A stretch of DNA of 64,000 bases from Phycomyces blakesleeanus NRRL 1555(-) (Eukaryota > Mucoromycota > Mucoromycetes > Mucorales > Phycomycetaceae), in assembly GCF_001638985.1 (NCBI RefSeq), contig NW_017265151.1, positions 807,757 to 871,756 of the forward strand. The letters run 5' to 3'. The position numbers and the translations under genes are program-made. Below the pieces are notes generated by a model. That model worked only from the letters and a program-made list of their open reading frames with translations. It made no database searches and had not been told where the DNA came from. Below are positions 1 through 11,866 of this stretch, one piece after another (positions within the stretch are counted from its first letter, which is position 1; the number at the start of each line of letters is the position of its first letter).

Positions 1-2500
1 TATATAGTATATTTTTTTCGCTACCAATCAAAATATGGTATTATATCGATCCCTTGGACCTCATAGTTACCATGGATACAATGGTCACCATGGCTACTAA
101 CTACAGATTTACCATTTTGTGGTTAAATATTAAAGTCGGTTTTAACAAGATAAAATTTATATTCACTGCAAAGAGCTTTGATTTTCTTTTTAGTGAGGGT
201 CTTAATTAATGTAACCTTCATGTTTTTCCCTGCTCTCAAAAGCTTAACAAAACACGCACACACACATAGAAGCTTGTTTTTCTCGGAACAAAAAAGAAAG
301 ATTTTCGTTGCCTATCATTCCGGTTGCTATTATCAAAAAATAAATAAATAGACTTTTTCTTTCTTTCTCTTTCTAAATAAATTATTGATATCCGGATAAA
401 TACTTGACCGTTGATTGACAAGATATCACCGTCTCTCTCTCTCTCTGTTTATCTATGTGTGTATGTGTGCGCTTTTTATCCGAGCCATTTTTGAAGCATT
501 TTTAGTATAGCACATGAAAAAAAAACATGTGCGCGCGCACAGACTAAATAAAAATAAAAATAAAAATAAAACAAAAAAAAAGTTGAATTGAAATGAAATA
601 TGCAAAAAAAAATTGAAACATTTTTTGTTGTATTTAATTTCACAAAACATATAATGCATATGTTTGATTGCTTTCAAGGTTGGGCTTGGATCAGAAAAAC
701 ACAATGAACATACTCTTGTTAATATATTTTAATTAAAGCATTATGTTGTTGATAATTGATATGATTATTTTAGATAGATAGAAAATAAAAATAGTTTGGA
801 TCAAATAGGATGTACAAAATATCAAACTTCACTGCATATTTATTTATTTGGATTCTCTTGGAAAGATTATCAAAGAATCTACATTTAAATTAAATTAGTT
901 AATGGTTGAATGATGAAATAATTGAATAAATGATTGATTGATCTTTTTCTTTTCTATATATATATATATATATGTATATGTATATATGTATAGAGGGGGA
1001 AGTGTGTGAATGCGAATGTGAGTGTGAGAGTAAGGGGCGGAAAGTGTTAGAATGGGTGACCCGACCAATAGGATAGAAAACGAAACGAAAAAAAAAGAGA
1101 GAGTACAAAAGTTACGATACAGAAGATGCGAGAATCGTCTTTTCTTAGCAATCTAGCGAAATTATGATGCAGAAATAGAAATAGAAATATAAAATGTTTG
1201 ACTTGTCAAGGTCGGGTCGATCGGGGAGTGCATGTGGATTTCAATTGAAATTCGATCCACATGCTTTTAGAGCAAGAAACTCCACACTTTTACCCATATA
1301 CACACACAAAGATTTATATATAAATATATGTGTGTGTGCGCACTCTCTCTTAACAGGTAAGGGTACCATGCAAATTTGGGTGGCTAGTTTCTTCTATTCT
1401 ACTTACTATTTAATCAACGTGGTGTGGAACGTGAATTTGGGGGTTTTTTTTTCTCTTCGTCTTAGCCAGGTGAAGATTGATTGCTGCATTTGGTCCAAAT
1501 CTGAAGTTCAATCAAGCCTATCTTTCGTGTAATTAAGATAGGCCAAACAGAAAAGAGCAAAAAAAAAAAAGAGCAAATTACACAAGTCAAAATAAAAATA
1601 AAAATATAAAATGGCATTTTATAAAAAAAGAAATACTTGATCGGTGAATATAATTCCAATTAGCGGAGTTATAGTTACATTTTATAGCTAAATATTTTTA
1701 TTTATTTTTATAATCATGTCAAAAAAATGTCGAAACTTGTGAACACCTTTGAGACATATAGAAAGCAGTTAAGTAATTAGGTAGCCAAGTAGTTATATAG
1801 CTGCATATTTATGGTCTACTAAGAATGGCTAAATTCTCGCTCTTATAACCTTTTGTTAATAAGATTTTCCTTGCAATGGATAATTCAATATATAAAAATA
1901 TATATAATGGTGTTAAAGCAGAATATTATACAAACCTCCTCATCACTTCTTCTCTTCTTTAACATTTTATATGTTTGTTTATTAATTCAATGAGTGTGAT
2001 TGTCACCAGAATTAACACGGCTGTTTCTTTTATAAATATAGAAAATAATAATGTATCTAAGGAATCCTAGAACTCTCTAATCTTTGCACTGTAAAAGAAA
2101 TAAAGTCAAGTCTTGGCTGCATTTCTGGTGTTTGTTTTCTATTCTCTTCCTCTTAAAATATCTACGCTCTATACAACAAAGCTGATTTTTGACTCATGCT
2201 CCTATACGACTCAAACAATTATACAGTCTTATGCTGCAAAAACTCTGATGATCTAATCTTGACAGGGAATGTTGTATACACAACATTTGTTTGTTTCAGA
2301 AAAATCAATACTTTCAACTTTGGTCAAATCAATAAAGAGTCCTAAATTCTAGTTTTTAGTAAGCAAGATGAAACAAGACAAACAGTTTCATCTATAGTGA
2401 AGTGAACACTTGGTGGTTGACTTCTCATTGCTGTTAATTCTGACAAAAAAAACAAGTGTCTTGATTGAAAAACTATGTGAAATTGAAAGTGATTTATAAA
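1..2500. other. AT-rich intergenic DNA with microsatellites, no gene seen
   Basis: No ORF here reads like protein. Candidate frames are low-complexity translations rich in Phe, Lys, Ile or Tyr. The stretch holds simple repeats: CT and GT tracts near 430-475, an ATAAAA-type run near 545-570, a (TA)n tract near 955-975, and CA/TG tracts near 1300-1340. No RNA gene or transposon terminus was recognised. Confidence 0.6.
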
Positions 2501-2509
2501 ATCGCACTT

Positions 2510-3720
2510 CAAAAGATAAAATATTTATAAGCGTTATATTCAGCGTTTACTCCCCCAGTCTTTTCTTCTTTAACTTGGGTGAGAACATTACCTGAGGAGC
2601 TTGGTATAGAGCTGTTATGGGTTCCTTGTATCGAACGATGCATCTGAGCTTGCTTCTTGTTGGCTGTGCTGCCACTTCCTCCGCAAGCTTGAGAGCATAA
2701 TTCTTTCAATTACGAAAATGATGAGTAGAATAAACGACAAGGCGTCTTTACCTTTAAAACAAACAAAACATTGATTGTTGTCGAGGCATGCTCAAGGTCT
2801 GACTTTTTTATCGGAATTACAAGCTCTTCAACCAAAATTGCCACAGCAACCCCCTCTTTCTTCTCCAAGCTATACATATAGCCTTCGTATCATATGTGCC
2901 AAAGGCTGTTAATACTAGAAGATCTTGGAGACAGTAAGTAGTGCTTACAAATACTTGCCAACAAAATCAACAGCCAAGATGCTCTTGGCCTGGAAGTTGA
3001 ACTTACGCTCTAACTTATTCAAAATGGACAGGTTAGAACACAAGTTCTTTGATTACTGTTTTATGGCTGTTGTTATGCGTGCATTATTCTTCTTTCATTC
3101 GTTGGTTGAGAGCTCAGTACGTTCTTTTTTGAGCTGTGTTGCAATAATAACATCAATTTTTATGATGCCACATGTTGACAACACGTTGTTTGTGGAAGAA
3201 GGGCATAAAGATTGGCCAGCAATCATTTCTTCTTTTACAGCTATACAAGCTGGCTCACCGCTAGAGCTTAGAATTTCAAAATTAATAAAGAGCACAATAG
3301 TACACTGCATATGAATGATGCTCTACATGAATCAACAACAACACTTCTACTGCTGCCTTCTGCACTAAAGCTCTCCAAAAGTCTTAACGATCTTACTGAG
3401 GCATTTGTCATGCTCTTGTTGATCAACTTCTGCCCTTCTGTTCTGCTTTTTTGTCTCACGTCTCTCTATGCCGCAAAAAACCAAAATATTAGACGTCATA
3501 ACTAAGATAGTTGATTGTTTGAAACTTACTAATGGCAACAACTCTCCATAAAACTTATCCCACTTGGATAATACGAGCTTTGATTTTCTGTTAGAAAAGA
3601 CATTAGATATCAATATTAAAATATTGATTAGTTAGGAATATAGTATACTTTAATGATATGTCTGTTCTTGTCTCTCGTACAGCATCATTAAACTCGGAGA
3701 GTCCATATCATGTGCAACTA
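2510..3720 (-). pseudogene. decayed ORF of unknown family, minus strand
   Basis: On the minus strand several short frames read like ordinary protein but are broken by stops and frame changes. From 3613 downward, one frame with residues such as LVLSKWDKFYGELLPL is followed by a good GTAAGT donor and a TAG acceptor. After that come charged residues (RRETKKQNRRAEVDQQEH), then a frame at 3310-3095, and further fragments down to about 2510 (for example EGVAVAILVEELVIPIKK near 2860). The plus-strand ORFs at 2925-3505 look like shadows of these. I do not recognise the family. It could be a repetitive Mucoromycota gene or a transposon-borne ORF. The call of decay rests only on in-frame stops seen by eye. 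Confidence 0.35.
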
Positions 3721-3927
3721 TCGACTATTAGAGGCATGTAACCTCAAAGATCACTCAGCGATCTGCTCTTCGTACTTGTTTATAAACGACGGAAACATCG
3801 GGTTCTCGACATTTTTTACAGTGTACAATTCTATGGAAACAAGTTTTAATATATCAGCTGGTATCATAGTTCGTTTTTATACCTTCTTTTCCAGGATAAG
3901 CAATCATAATGAAAGAACGCTAATATT

Positions 3928-4990
3928 AGGGGGACGACATTTTCTGGCGGGAAACGACATCTTGATTCTACTAGGCTACAAACCGTGAAATATTTGCCGG
4001 CATAGAATACCTCTATATGGTTCCTAAGGATACAGAGTATTCATAAATATTTTCTATTCTGCTTTGCAAAAAGAGTGGATGGGGACTACTTACCAGCTGG
4101 TACTTCCAGACTCTGGGAATATAAGTTGGTGAAGGAAAGATAAAGACATGATACGCGAAAGAAGGCCAATAAATAGTGAAATGTTCAACAAGATTGCATC
4201 ACACTTTAATGACAACAACTCATACTGTTCGGCATAACTGGCTATTGATATAGTGCATTTGTGACTAATTATTATTTCTTTATTGTCAAGTCTAAATTCA
4301 AGACTAATTGATTATACAAAATTTGATTTTTGCATGAGACAGTACTTTATCATGAGATTGCCCAAATACAGGCTGTAAATCTTACAAGAATGAGAGTTAG
4401 GTACCTGGGGAGAGATAGATAAACACACAAAGTGTGGCGACAAGGTAGTAAGCTAATACGTACAGAGGAAGGAGTAAAAGACAAAATTACAGAGAGAGGA
4501 AGGAAACAGAATTAAAAAAAGAAACAAAGAGAAGGAATAATACAGGAGAAGGTAGAAAGCAGGAAGAGCATAAGAGTCAAAGAACTAGTCTAGGAGATTG
4601 GAGGATTGAAAGAGAAATTGAAGCAATGTGTTTCCAGAAACAACTACATTGGCAGGAACGAAAGGCACATTTTCAGGACACACTATTTTACACTGAAGGA
4701 TTAAAGATGCCGGGTCCCAGACAGGTAGTCGCAATTAATGGGTCTGGTTAGATAGAAACATCGTACCCCACCAGGAAATGTCGTTCCCGTAAGATTGCTG
4801 TTTTTTATATTTAAAAAAAATACTGAATTAAGAATTTCGGGACACACCGTTTTGCTCTGAAGGATTGGAGAAAAAACATCAAACCTCGGACAAATGGTCC
4901 CAATAAACTAGTCCGGCAATAATAATACTAGTAATAATAATTAAAAAGGTAGTGTCCCAATCCTGAAAATGTCGTTCTTGTAAGATTGCT
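3928..4990. mobile_element. small insertion bounded by inverted GACGACATTTTCTGG-like ends, with a diverged tandem copy
   Basis: GGGGACGACATTTTCTGG near 3930 faces its imperfect inverse CCAGGAAATGTCGTTCCC near 4772. A further copy, AAAATGTCGTTCTTGTAAG, lies near 4966. Two stretches of 120-150 bp, beginning near 4675 (GGACACACTATTTTACACTG) and 4848 (GGACACACCGTTTTGCTCTG), are diverged direct repeats that both end in the TGTCGTTC-TAAGATTGCTG motif. A purine-rich ORF fragment ends at 4749 (residues include HWQERKAHFQDTLFYTEG). This looks like a decayed DNA element or rearranged terminal repeats. No transposase was recognised and no target duplication is clear. Confidence 0.35.
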
Positions 4991-4999
4991 GGTTTAGCT

Positions 5000-6876
5000 A
5001 GCACTTGTGGACATTTGCCCACTGCCAAAAGGACAAATATTTTTTATTTTATTTTTCATTCCAACCAATCATTTTTATATTTTGGCAAATTAAATTTGAG
5101 GCTCAGTCATTCATTTTTCAAAAACGCCAAATTCTATAGGTTTGACTGTACCAATTACAATTTCCTAGAAGCAATTCAATCATAAATTCAATTCAAAATC
5201 AAATCAAATCAAATAAAATAAATAAAAAGGTACGGAACTATTCTTAAAAAGGAGGTCTCAATTAGATGGAGGAAACACGAGCGGGAATAAGGTGACCTTG
5301 CCGTGTTATCTTTAAGATAAGCAGGTATTTTCTTTTTGAATTTTTTTTGATGATAATGATGATGGTAATGATATTGTTGTTGTTGCTTATTTGCTTGTTT
5401 GTTTTTTTTTGACAAAAGAAACCATGTATTCAAGCTGTATTGTTTAGTGGAGTAAAACATCTACTTTAGTTACTAAAAAAAAAGAGAGAGAGAGAAAAGA
5501 AAAAGAGAAAAGAGATAGCCAAATATAGGGAAGAGCTTGTTACTGTCGCGTATTCTCAGAGGATTGTGACACGGGTTGCCCTGGTAACCAAAAATAAAAA
5601 TAAATAAAAAAGTAAAAATAAAAAAGTGCTCCGTTGGGAAGAGGGGGAAAGGCGTGAGACACGCGCGTATCACTTTTTTTGTGAAGCATCCGGGTCTGGA
5701 AATGAATAAGACTTGTTGTTCTTGTTGTTGGTAGGTAAAGAAGTGTACATATGCCAATATATTTGTGGCATTGTAATTATAAGTCTTTATGTATATGTAT
5801 GTGTTTGTGTTTATATATATTTTTTAAAATAAGTAAATAAAGAAATAAAGAAATAAATAAAGATATGCTATCTTTGGCTGTGAGTGTACTACATCTATTG
5901 TGAGTGTAGGGCATAGTCAATCGTTTGCCTTCTGGACGCTCGTGGGCAAGAGAGAAGCTTACTAGACCTGACCATTTATAGGGAAAGAAGGATCAGCAGG
6001 CCTGTAAATGAACCCCGAGCGGTGCGGTTCATGACGAACTCTCTCATTTTCTCTCATTTTCTCTCTTTCTCCCTCCCTCCCTCTCATTATTGCCGCCACG
6101 TTTAAAAACACGCCACCTTTTAAGAGGGGCAAAAGAAATGAAGGACCTGGGGGGCTCCATTTTGGCACACCCACCAATCAGCAGCCAGAGTGTCGCACAG
6201 TGCCCCACGTTCGTAAGGAACGCATGCAACCAATCCAGCCGGCTGTGCCATGTGCTACGCATTAAAAACGGGCAGGTCAGACAAAGGGCATTTCTGTTGA
6301 TTAGCACGGTCATGGTTTAATATGGCTCTTGCGAACTCTGTAAACCTGGTAACACACATATAGCTACATACAGTACAGCCAAGGGACTAGCTGTATATAC
6401 ATATTGGGATTTATATATTAAGCCAAGACTTTGAGCAGTTAGAGTTACAAGGTAGATACAGTGGACACATAGAGATAAAATAATAATAATAAAATAAGAG
6501 AGGGCACGAAGAAAATCTTATTTTAAAGAGATATATACATATTTATAAATTATTATAAAAATAATAATAGTATTAATTAATACAATAAAAAGTACAATAA
6601 AATATAAATATAAATATTTATGTGTATCTGTAGGTGTAGGTGTATGTGTATGTATATTATTCTGTGGTTCTAGCCGTGTGTACGAAAGGTCACGATGTCA
6701 AATGAAACTGACTCGCACCCAAGCCAGCATAATAAATATATAAATATCGGGCCCTTTATGCATTTGCTCTTGCCTCCTTCTTTCTCTCCTCCTTCTTCGA
6801 AAGACAAGCTTTACTGCCCCCCTTTTTTTATTGATATAAATTGCTATTATTATTTTTAAGCTATAATTTTATTACC
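5000..6876. other. intergenic DNA upstream of the Ecl1-like gene
   Basis: No convincing coding frame. It contains A/T homopolymers and short tandem repeats. A slightly GC-richer island lies at about 5930-6330. The overlapping ORFs there (5962-6320, both strands) have no recognisable domain and are probably chance. The stretch is likely the long upstream region of the gene at 6877. Confidence 0.4.
6171..6236. promoter_or_regulatory. pair of CCAAT boxes in the GC-richer island
   Basis: CCAAT occurs at 6174-6178 (context CCACCAATCAGC) and again at 6230-6234 (CAACCAATCCAG). Both sit within an unusually GC-rich island 640-700 bp upstream of the Ecl1-like start. CCAATCA is the core bound by the fungal Hap/NF-Y complex. 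Assigning the boxes to the downstream gene is inference. Confidence 0.3.
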
Positions 6877-7464
6877 ATGGAAATGAACATCTGTCTTTAT
6901 TGTGAGAAGCGTCTTGACGATGACGTATGTATGCCAACCTATCAATATGACACCCACAATAAAATTAAAATAAAATACAATAAAGTACAGTCAAAGCAAA
7001 GCAAAGCAAAGCAAAGCAAAGCAAAGCAAAGCAAAGCAAATCAATTCAAACCAATAGGCTAACTTTCTTGTTAATCTATTCATGCTGTATTATAGAACCT
7101 CAGCTTTTGTTCTGGAGCTTGTCAGGAAAACGAGGCATCAAAGAGCACGTTCGCACATCACGCCTATCGCACATCCTCCGAACGCCACTGTCCGACGCCA
7201 TCTTTTAGACTATCTTACAAGAGACGCCTTGGGTACAATTCTCTTGGCAAGAAATCAAACCGTTGCTCCTTGTCGATGCACAACACACCCTTTCTAGCGT
7301 CGTCGTCGTCATCATCATCTTCCTCCTCATCCTCCTCATCTTCATCCACCGACTCAGTCCTGTCCGTGTGTTCGTGCGACGATAAGCATGACTCACCTTT
7401 CCTTGTCTACCCGTCCTATGCTGGTTCTATGGACAATGTCGACAATCTATTCTTTGCATCATAG
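6877..7464 (+). CDS. Ecl1-like zinc-binding life-span regulatory factor (two exons)
   Basis: Model: exon 1 6877-6924, GTATGT donor at 6925, TAG acceptor ending at 7095, exon 2 7096-7464, giving 138 aa with a phase-0 junction. Residues 6-9 supply CLYC. After the junction comes FCSGACQE, giving a C-x2-C ... C-x3-C knuckle close to the N-terminus. That arrangement, in a small Ser-rich protein, is what I know from the fungal Ecl1/2/3 family (S. pombe Ecl1 extends chronological life span and responds to zinc and sulfur status). Exon 2 then carries FAHHAYRTSS, a basic stretch, a poly-Ser tract of about 17 residues encoded by TCG/TCA/TCC codons (7297-7345), and an acidic Cys-containing tail. The frame is hidden from simple ORF scans because the start codon and most of the protein are on different exons. 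The family call rests on the Cys pattern and is moderately sure. The Ser tract length may be polymorphic. Confidence 0.68.
6987..7044 (+). repeat. AAGCA pentanucleotide tandem array inside the Ecl1-like intron
   Basis: About eleven consecutive AAGCA/AGCAA units sit within the single intron (6925-7095) of the Ecl1-like gene. They do not touch the donor or acceptor. The array is a candidate length-variable microsatellite. Confidence 0.9.
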
Positions 7465-8279
7465 TCTTTTTTTCTTCTTTTTTCTATTTTACCTTTCAAG
7501 CCCCACTATCTCCATCTTAAGTTCTTATATCTATCTATCTATCTATCTATCTATCGATCTCTCTTTCATTCTATATCTTATCCTCCCAAACTCTCAATTT
7601 TTTTTGACTTTTTTTTTTAACTTGTCGTAGCACTCCAGATACTTCTTTACCCTTTGATAACCCATTTTCTTCTTATATTCTTTTGATATTTTTTTTGTAT
7701 TGTCAGTACAGACATACCTTTATCTCTCTTCCTTTATTTTGTATGTATGTAATTTATGCTCATACCTGTATTATTCCTTCTTCTTATTCTTTCTTATCCC
7801 TTCTTATTTACTCTCCCATCTCTTCCCCCCATGCTCTATGCTCCTTTCAAGGACCTTGTTTTTTTTTATCAACAGAAAAAAAAAGTCTATGACATAAAGC
7901 CTTTGTGTACAAATCCAAAGTTTCAACATAAAAAAAAAACCAAAAAGAAAATGTTTGATATGTGTGTGTGTGTGTATACATAGATTAGCATTGTCAAAAG
8001 AAAAAGAAGAACTTATTTATTTATCCATCTTTGTTCTTTTTATTGTTTGTGAGCTGTTTCCCTTACTTAACAAACACTTGCTTACATTGTGGAATGTGGC
8101 ATGACCAAACAGTCACATCACATCACCTTGGGATTTTTGTTCCTTCTTGGAAACCCTCTTCTTTTATATTAATTTTATTCTTTTCTATTTTGGAACTCTG
8201 AACCTTGTTTCATTGTACGTGTATATATATATATATATATATGCATATACACAAGTGTTTTATATAATACTGTTTTATC
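7465..8279. other. T/C-rich intergenic spacer
   Basis: Pyrimidine-rich DNA between the Ecl1-like gene and Sys1. It has ATCT repeats near 7535-7555, a TG run near 7962-7975 and a (TA) tract near 8222-8240. The small ORFs in it are translations of low-complexity DNA. The part just before 8280 should hold the Sys1 promoter, but no specific element was recognised. Confidence 0.5.
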
Positions 8280-9353
8280 ATGGCAAAATCGTCCTTTAGG
8301 ACAACCACTTGGGATCCTCTTCTAATTATTGCACAGGTTTGTGGTGAACATCTACATTATTTTATAATTCATACTCTTCATCAACCCCTCGCATTCCCGT
8401 CATCTCATCTCATTTCATTAACTTTTCTTTTTTTTTTTTTTTCATAATAGATCATCTCCCTACAGTCTCTCTCATATCTCCTCGTCAGTCTCGCTCTCAT
8501 AATCGCTCTTGCCCTCACAGGTTCCGAAATCACACTTGATGCCATCCTCAGCGACCAAGAAATCCGAATGGATGCAGTATCCGGCTGGACCCTGGCTCTT
8601 GTCTGGTTCCTTCACGCCTTTTTAGCAATCCCACTTTTGGTTCTTATTGTCCAGCGAGCGAAACTTATCCTCGACTTTGTCCTGACTATGCATGGCATAC
8701 ACCTCGTAGCAGTATGGATCTATCGAAAACAACTACCTACCGGTGGTGTATGGTGGTTACTGCAACTTGTTCATGCGCTCATTATGACGCTGGGGGGTGA
8801 GTGGGCATGTATGCGTCGGGAAATGGAACCAATCATGATGACCGCCAAACCAAAGAAATCACAATCCACATCAAACAAAAACAAAAACATATCATCATCA
8901 TCAACAGCAACAGCAACAACAACTGGAGCAGGGACATCGGGATCGTCATCTTCATCAAACGTCCAACAAAACAATTATGATGACAGTAATGATTTCTCGG
9001 AAGAGTCTAATGCTGTTAGTGGTGGTGGTGAAGATGGTCAAGAAGAAGGTTCGGAATGGATCCATATCACACCAAACAAGTATAACAAGCGTAAGGTATC
9101 CGATGCTCATAATATGCTAAGGCCGATCGCAAAAGAGGAACAAGGCGAAGTCGAAAGTGAAGAATATGATGATAATGATACTGAAGAAGGACCGCTCACA
9201 AAAGCCATGGATAAGGCCAAGAAGATTATTGTACAAGGAGTCAGTAACAGTAATAGTAGGGTTACAAGGAAGAAAAACAAATCGAGACGGTATGAAGTGA
9301 TTCCAATGAAGGATGTCGACGAACCAGGTCCGGGCTCAAGTCCTTCCAAATAA
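8280..9353 (+). CDS. SYS1: Sys1-family Golgi membrane protein
   Basis: Model: exon 1 8280-8336, intron 8337-8450 (GTTTGT...TAATAG), exon 2 8451-9353, 319 aa. The N-terminus reads MAKSSFRTTTWDPLLIIAQ, and exon 2 continues as hydrophobic membrane helices. Residues about 20-140 form roughly four transmembrane segments with the Sys1-typical W-D-P, DFVLT-H and lumenal tryptophan-rich features. Sys1 sits in the trans-Golgi and recruits the small GTPase Arl3/ARFRP1, acting in Golgi trafficking. The C-terminal half (residues about 150-319) is an unusually long hydrophilic tail rich in Ser, Thr, Asn, Asp and Glu, with a basic KRKKN-type patch near the end. Family members are often only 150-200 aa, so this extension is notable. 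The start was chosen because it is the ATG just before the conserved SFRTTTWDP motif and the splice phase is exact. Confidence 0.88.
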
Positions 9354-9935
9354 CTTATCTTGTACATATATAAACAGCACCTAGATGACAAATCATGCAA
9401 AAAAAGACCAAAAAAAAAAGAATGGAGCACAATCTCCTTGTCAATATTTCCTTCCTCTTAGTTTATCCTATCTTATTTACTCTTTGCACACATTTACCCT
9501 CTCTCACATACATATATATACAAACAAACAAACTAGTCTTATTCTTATTCTTATCATTTTTTATCATTATCATTTTTGTCGTTGTCGTTGTTGTTGTTTA
9601 TTATACATAATTATAAAGCACTCCAATTTTCAAAAAAAAAGCCTGTTATAAATCAACCTCTTTATCAAAAACAAGCCAAGAAAATAAATAAATATAATAA
9701 AATAGAAATATATAAAGATAATGCAAATTGGCGGAGAGGAAGAAAGGAAAAGAAAAAGGAAAATGAAGAGTATACTTTGAGGTTGGTGAGTTTCCCAAGC
9801 CACCTGAATCACAGTCGCGTTCTGTATGTACCATTGCTTGGACGTTCCTTTTTTTGATATATTCTTTATCTTCTACTCTTTTATTTTAATAGTAGCAGTA
9901 GTAGCAGTTACTATTACTGTAGATCATTCGATTCG
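9354..9935. other. intergenic spacer between SYS1 and RRP42
   Basis: AT-rich, with poly-A runs, TTATTC and GTTGTT repeats. The apparent ORFs (9385-9857) are low complexity. It holds the presumed 3' end of SYS1 and the promoter of the next gene. No clear element is seen. Confidence 0.5.
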
Positions 9936-11382
9936 ATGCCAATTCCCGTTATTTCCCCCGCAGAAAAGAGTTACATTGAACAAGGTGTCGAGACCGATTG
10001 CCGTGCCGATGGTCGTGGACGTCTTGAATATCGCCATCTTGTGCTTGAAACCGGACTTTTGTCTCAAGCAAGCGGAAGTGCCCGCTGTCGTCTTGGAAAC
10101 AGCGATGTCTTAGTAGGCATCAAGGTTGAAATTGGAGAGATTGAACAAGATCAACCCAACCAAGGTCGTATTTCATGCAATGTCGAATGGTAGGTAAAGG
10201 TTACAACCTTTTTATATGTACATGTCAAAAAACAAAAAGAAAAGAAAGAAAGAAAGAAAGATACTTACAATTTTTTATTATATATATATATACACGCATA
10301 AAAGTTCGCCAAGTGCCTCACAACAATTCGAAGGTCGTGGTGCTGACGACTTGAACAACACATTAACACTGGCACTTGAGAGATTATTGAGTGGACCTCA
10401 GAGTGGACTAGACCTCGACAAACTGTGTATTATTCCTGGTCAACAATGTTGGGTTATTCACATCGATGCCATGGTACGAAAATGAAAAGAAGAAGAAGAA
10501 ATAGTAGATGTGATACAATGCGATGTGATACGATGAGATTGTTTTTTTTTTGAAAAAAAGACAAACGACTGATATTATTATTATTATTATGATGATGATG
10601 ATGATTTATTATGATCTTAGGTTATGGATTGTGCCGGAAACCTGTTTGATTGTATTGTGATGACCACTCGCGCGGCATTATTCAACACACGTATTCCAAA
10701 GACAGAAATCCAAGACTTGGGTGATGGTGAATTTGAGTTTGAGGTTATGGATGATGTAGAAGACGCAGAAGCTATTGCCGGCTGGGAGAATCTACCAATG
10801 TCTGTTACATTATACAAGGTAAAGAGAGAAAGAAGAAAAAAAGGAGACTATCATCTGTATAGCCAAGAAAGAAAGAAAGAAAGAAAGAAAGAAGAAATTG
10901 ATCCGAGAAACTGAGAAAATAAGGGGTGAAACGATCTCTCTTCATATATATATATATATATATAATTGATCTAGATTGGAGAACGTTATATTCTGGATCC
11001 TACAATTCTGGAAGAGTTGTGTTCTCAGGTCACACTTACTGTCGGTGTCAACAAAACCGGACAAGTGTGTGGTGTACAAAAGGGTGGATCAGGAAGTGTC
11101 GACCCAAGTTTACTGACTGAAATGATCCAGGCAAGTGAAATTAGCTTAGTACAAGAGCGCGGAGGTTAAGGGGAGAGAAGTTAGATTTATGTATAGATAT
11201 GCTATATATGAGACGGTTGGTATAAACAATGTCTGTAAATCATGTAGACAGCCACAACATTGGCAGGTCCATTGATACAGCAATTGGATGCTAAGCTCGC
11301 AGAAGAAGAGAAAAATGTGCTGGATAAGCGAAGAAAAGGTGAACCAGTACAGAAACTTGGTTTCTTTGCAGCTGTCATCTAA
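9936..11382 (+). CDS. RRP42: exosome complex component Rrp42 (EXOSC7 type)
   Basis: Five exons: 9936-10189, 10305-10473, 10621-10818, 10975-11130 and 11248-11382, total 303 aa. All junctions keep phase. The protein reads MPIPVISPAEKSYIEQGVE, then DCRADGR, the SGSARCRLG and GNSDVLVGIK motifs, CSPSASQQFEGRG across the first junction, and a C-terminal RNase PH-like half (VGVNKTGQVCGVQKGG). This is the pattern of the Rrp42 subunit of the hexameric RNase PH-like ring of the RNA exosome. In eukaryotes the ring is non-catalytic and threads RNA to Rrp44 and Rrp6. It acts in nucleus and cytoplasm in rRNA processing and mRNA decay. The length fits the family (about 265-300 aa). The fourth intron (11131-11247) begins with GCAAGT, a GC-AG intron. 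The start follows from the conserved N-terminal helix. Confidence 0.92.
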
Positions 11383-11866
11383 GTCACTAAATTCTCCTAA
11401 CCCATTCTCCAATAAACAAATTTCAATACTCTTTTCTTCATAACAATCATAATCAATTTCACGCACATATTTATTTGAACACTTTTGATTTATTCATATT
11501 TGCATTTGTATTTAAATACAATATATATTTATCATTGTTTTAAGCTCAATTCTGTAACCACTATCCATTTGTGCTATATGTTTTTTTTTTGCCCGAGACA
11601 CCGACGCGGGATCGTAATTAAAAAAGAAAAGAGGCCATAGATGATGAAATGAAAACTTCCTCTTCTGGCAGGACTGAAAAAAAAATAGATATTTAAATAT
11701 TTCAAATCAAAATCATAAGTATGTATCTTTTTTCTATTATCTTTGTTCTTTATCGAAAATAATAATTTATATTTCATATATCTTTTCTCACTTCTTCTTC
11801 TTCTTCTTCTTCTTCTTCTATCATATCACATACTTACTCTCAACACAAAACAAAAACAAAAGAAAC
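11383..11866. other. intergenic spacer
   Basis: AT-rich, with a candidate AATAAA-type polyadenylation signal (CCAATAAACA near 11411) shortly after the RRP42 stop. A TTC repeat near 11794-11818 precedes the next gene. No coding frame is convincing. Confidence 0.5.

Noticed and set aside
236..1659. Several short ORFs rich in Phe, Lys and Ile near the left edge
   Set aside because: They are translations of low-complexity AT-rich DNA with no domain, no splice support and no codon bias.
8771..8974. Minus-strand ORF inside SYS1
   Set aside because: Shadow of the Ser/Asn-rich coding region of SYS1; its Asp/Val runs mirror that composition.
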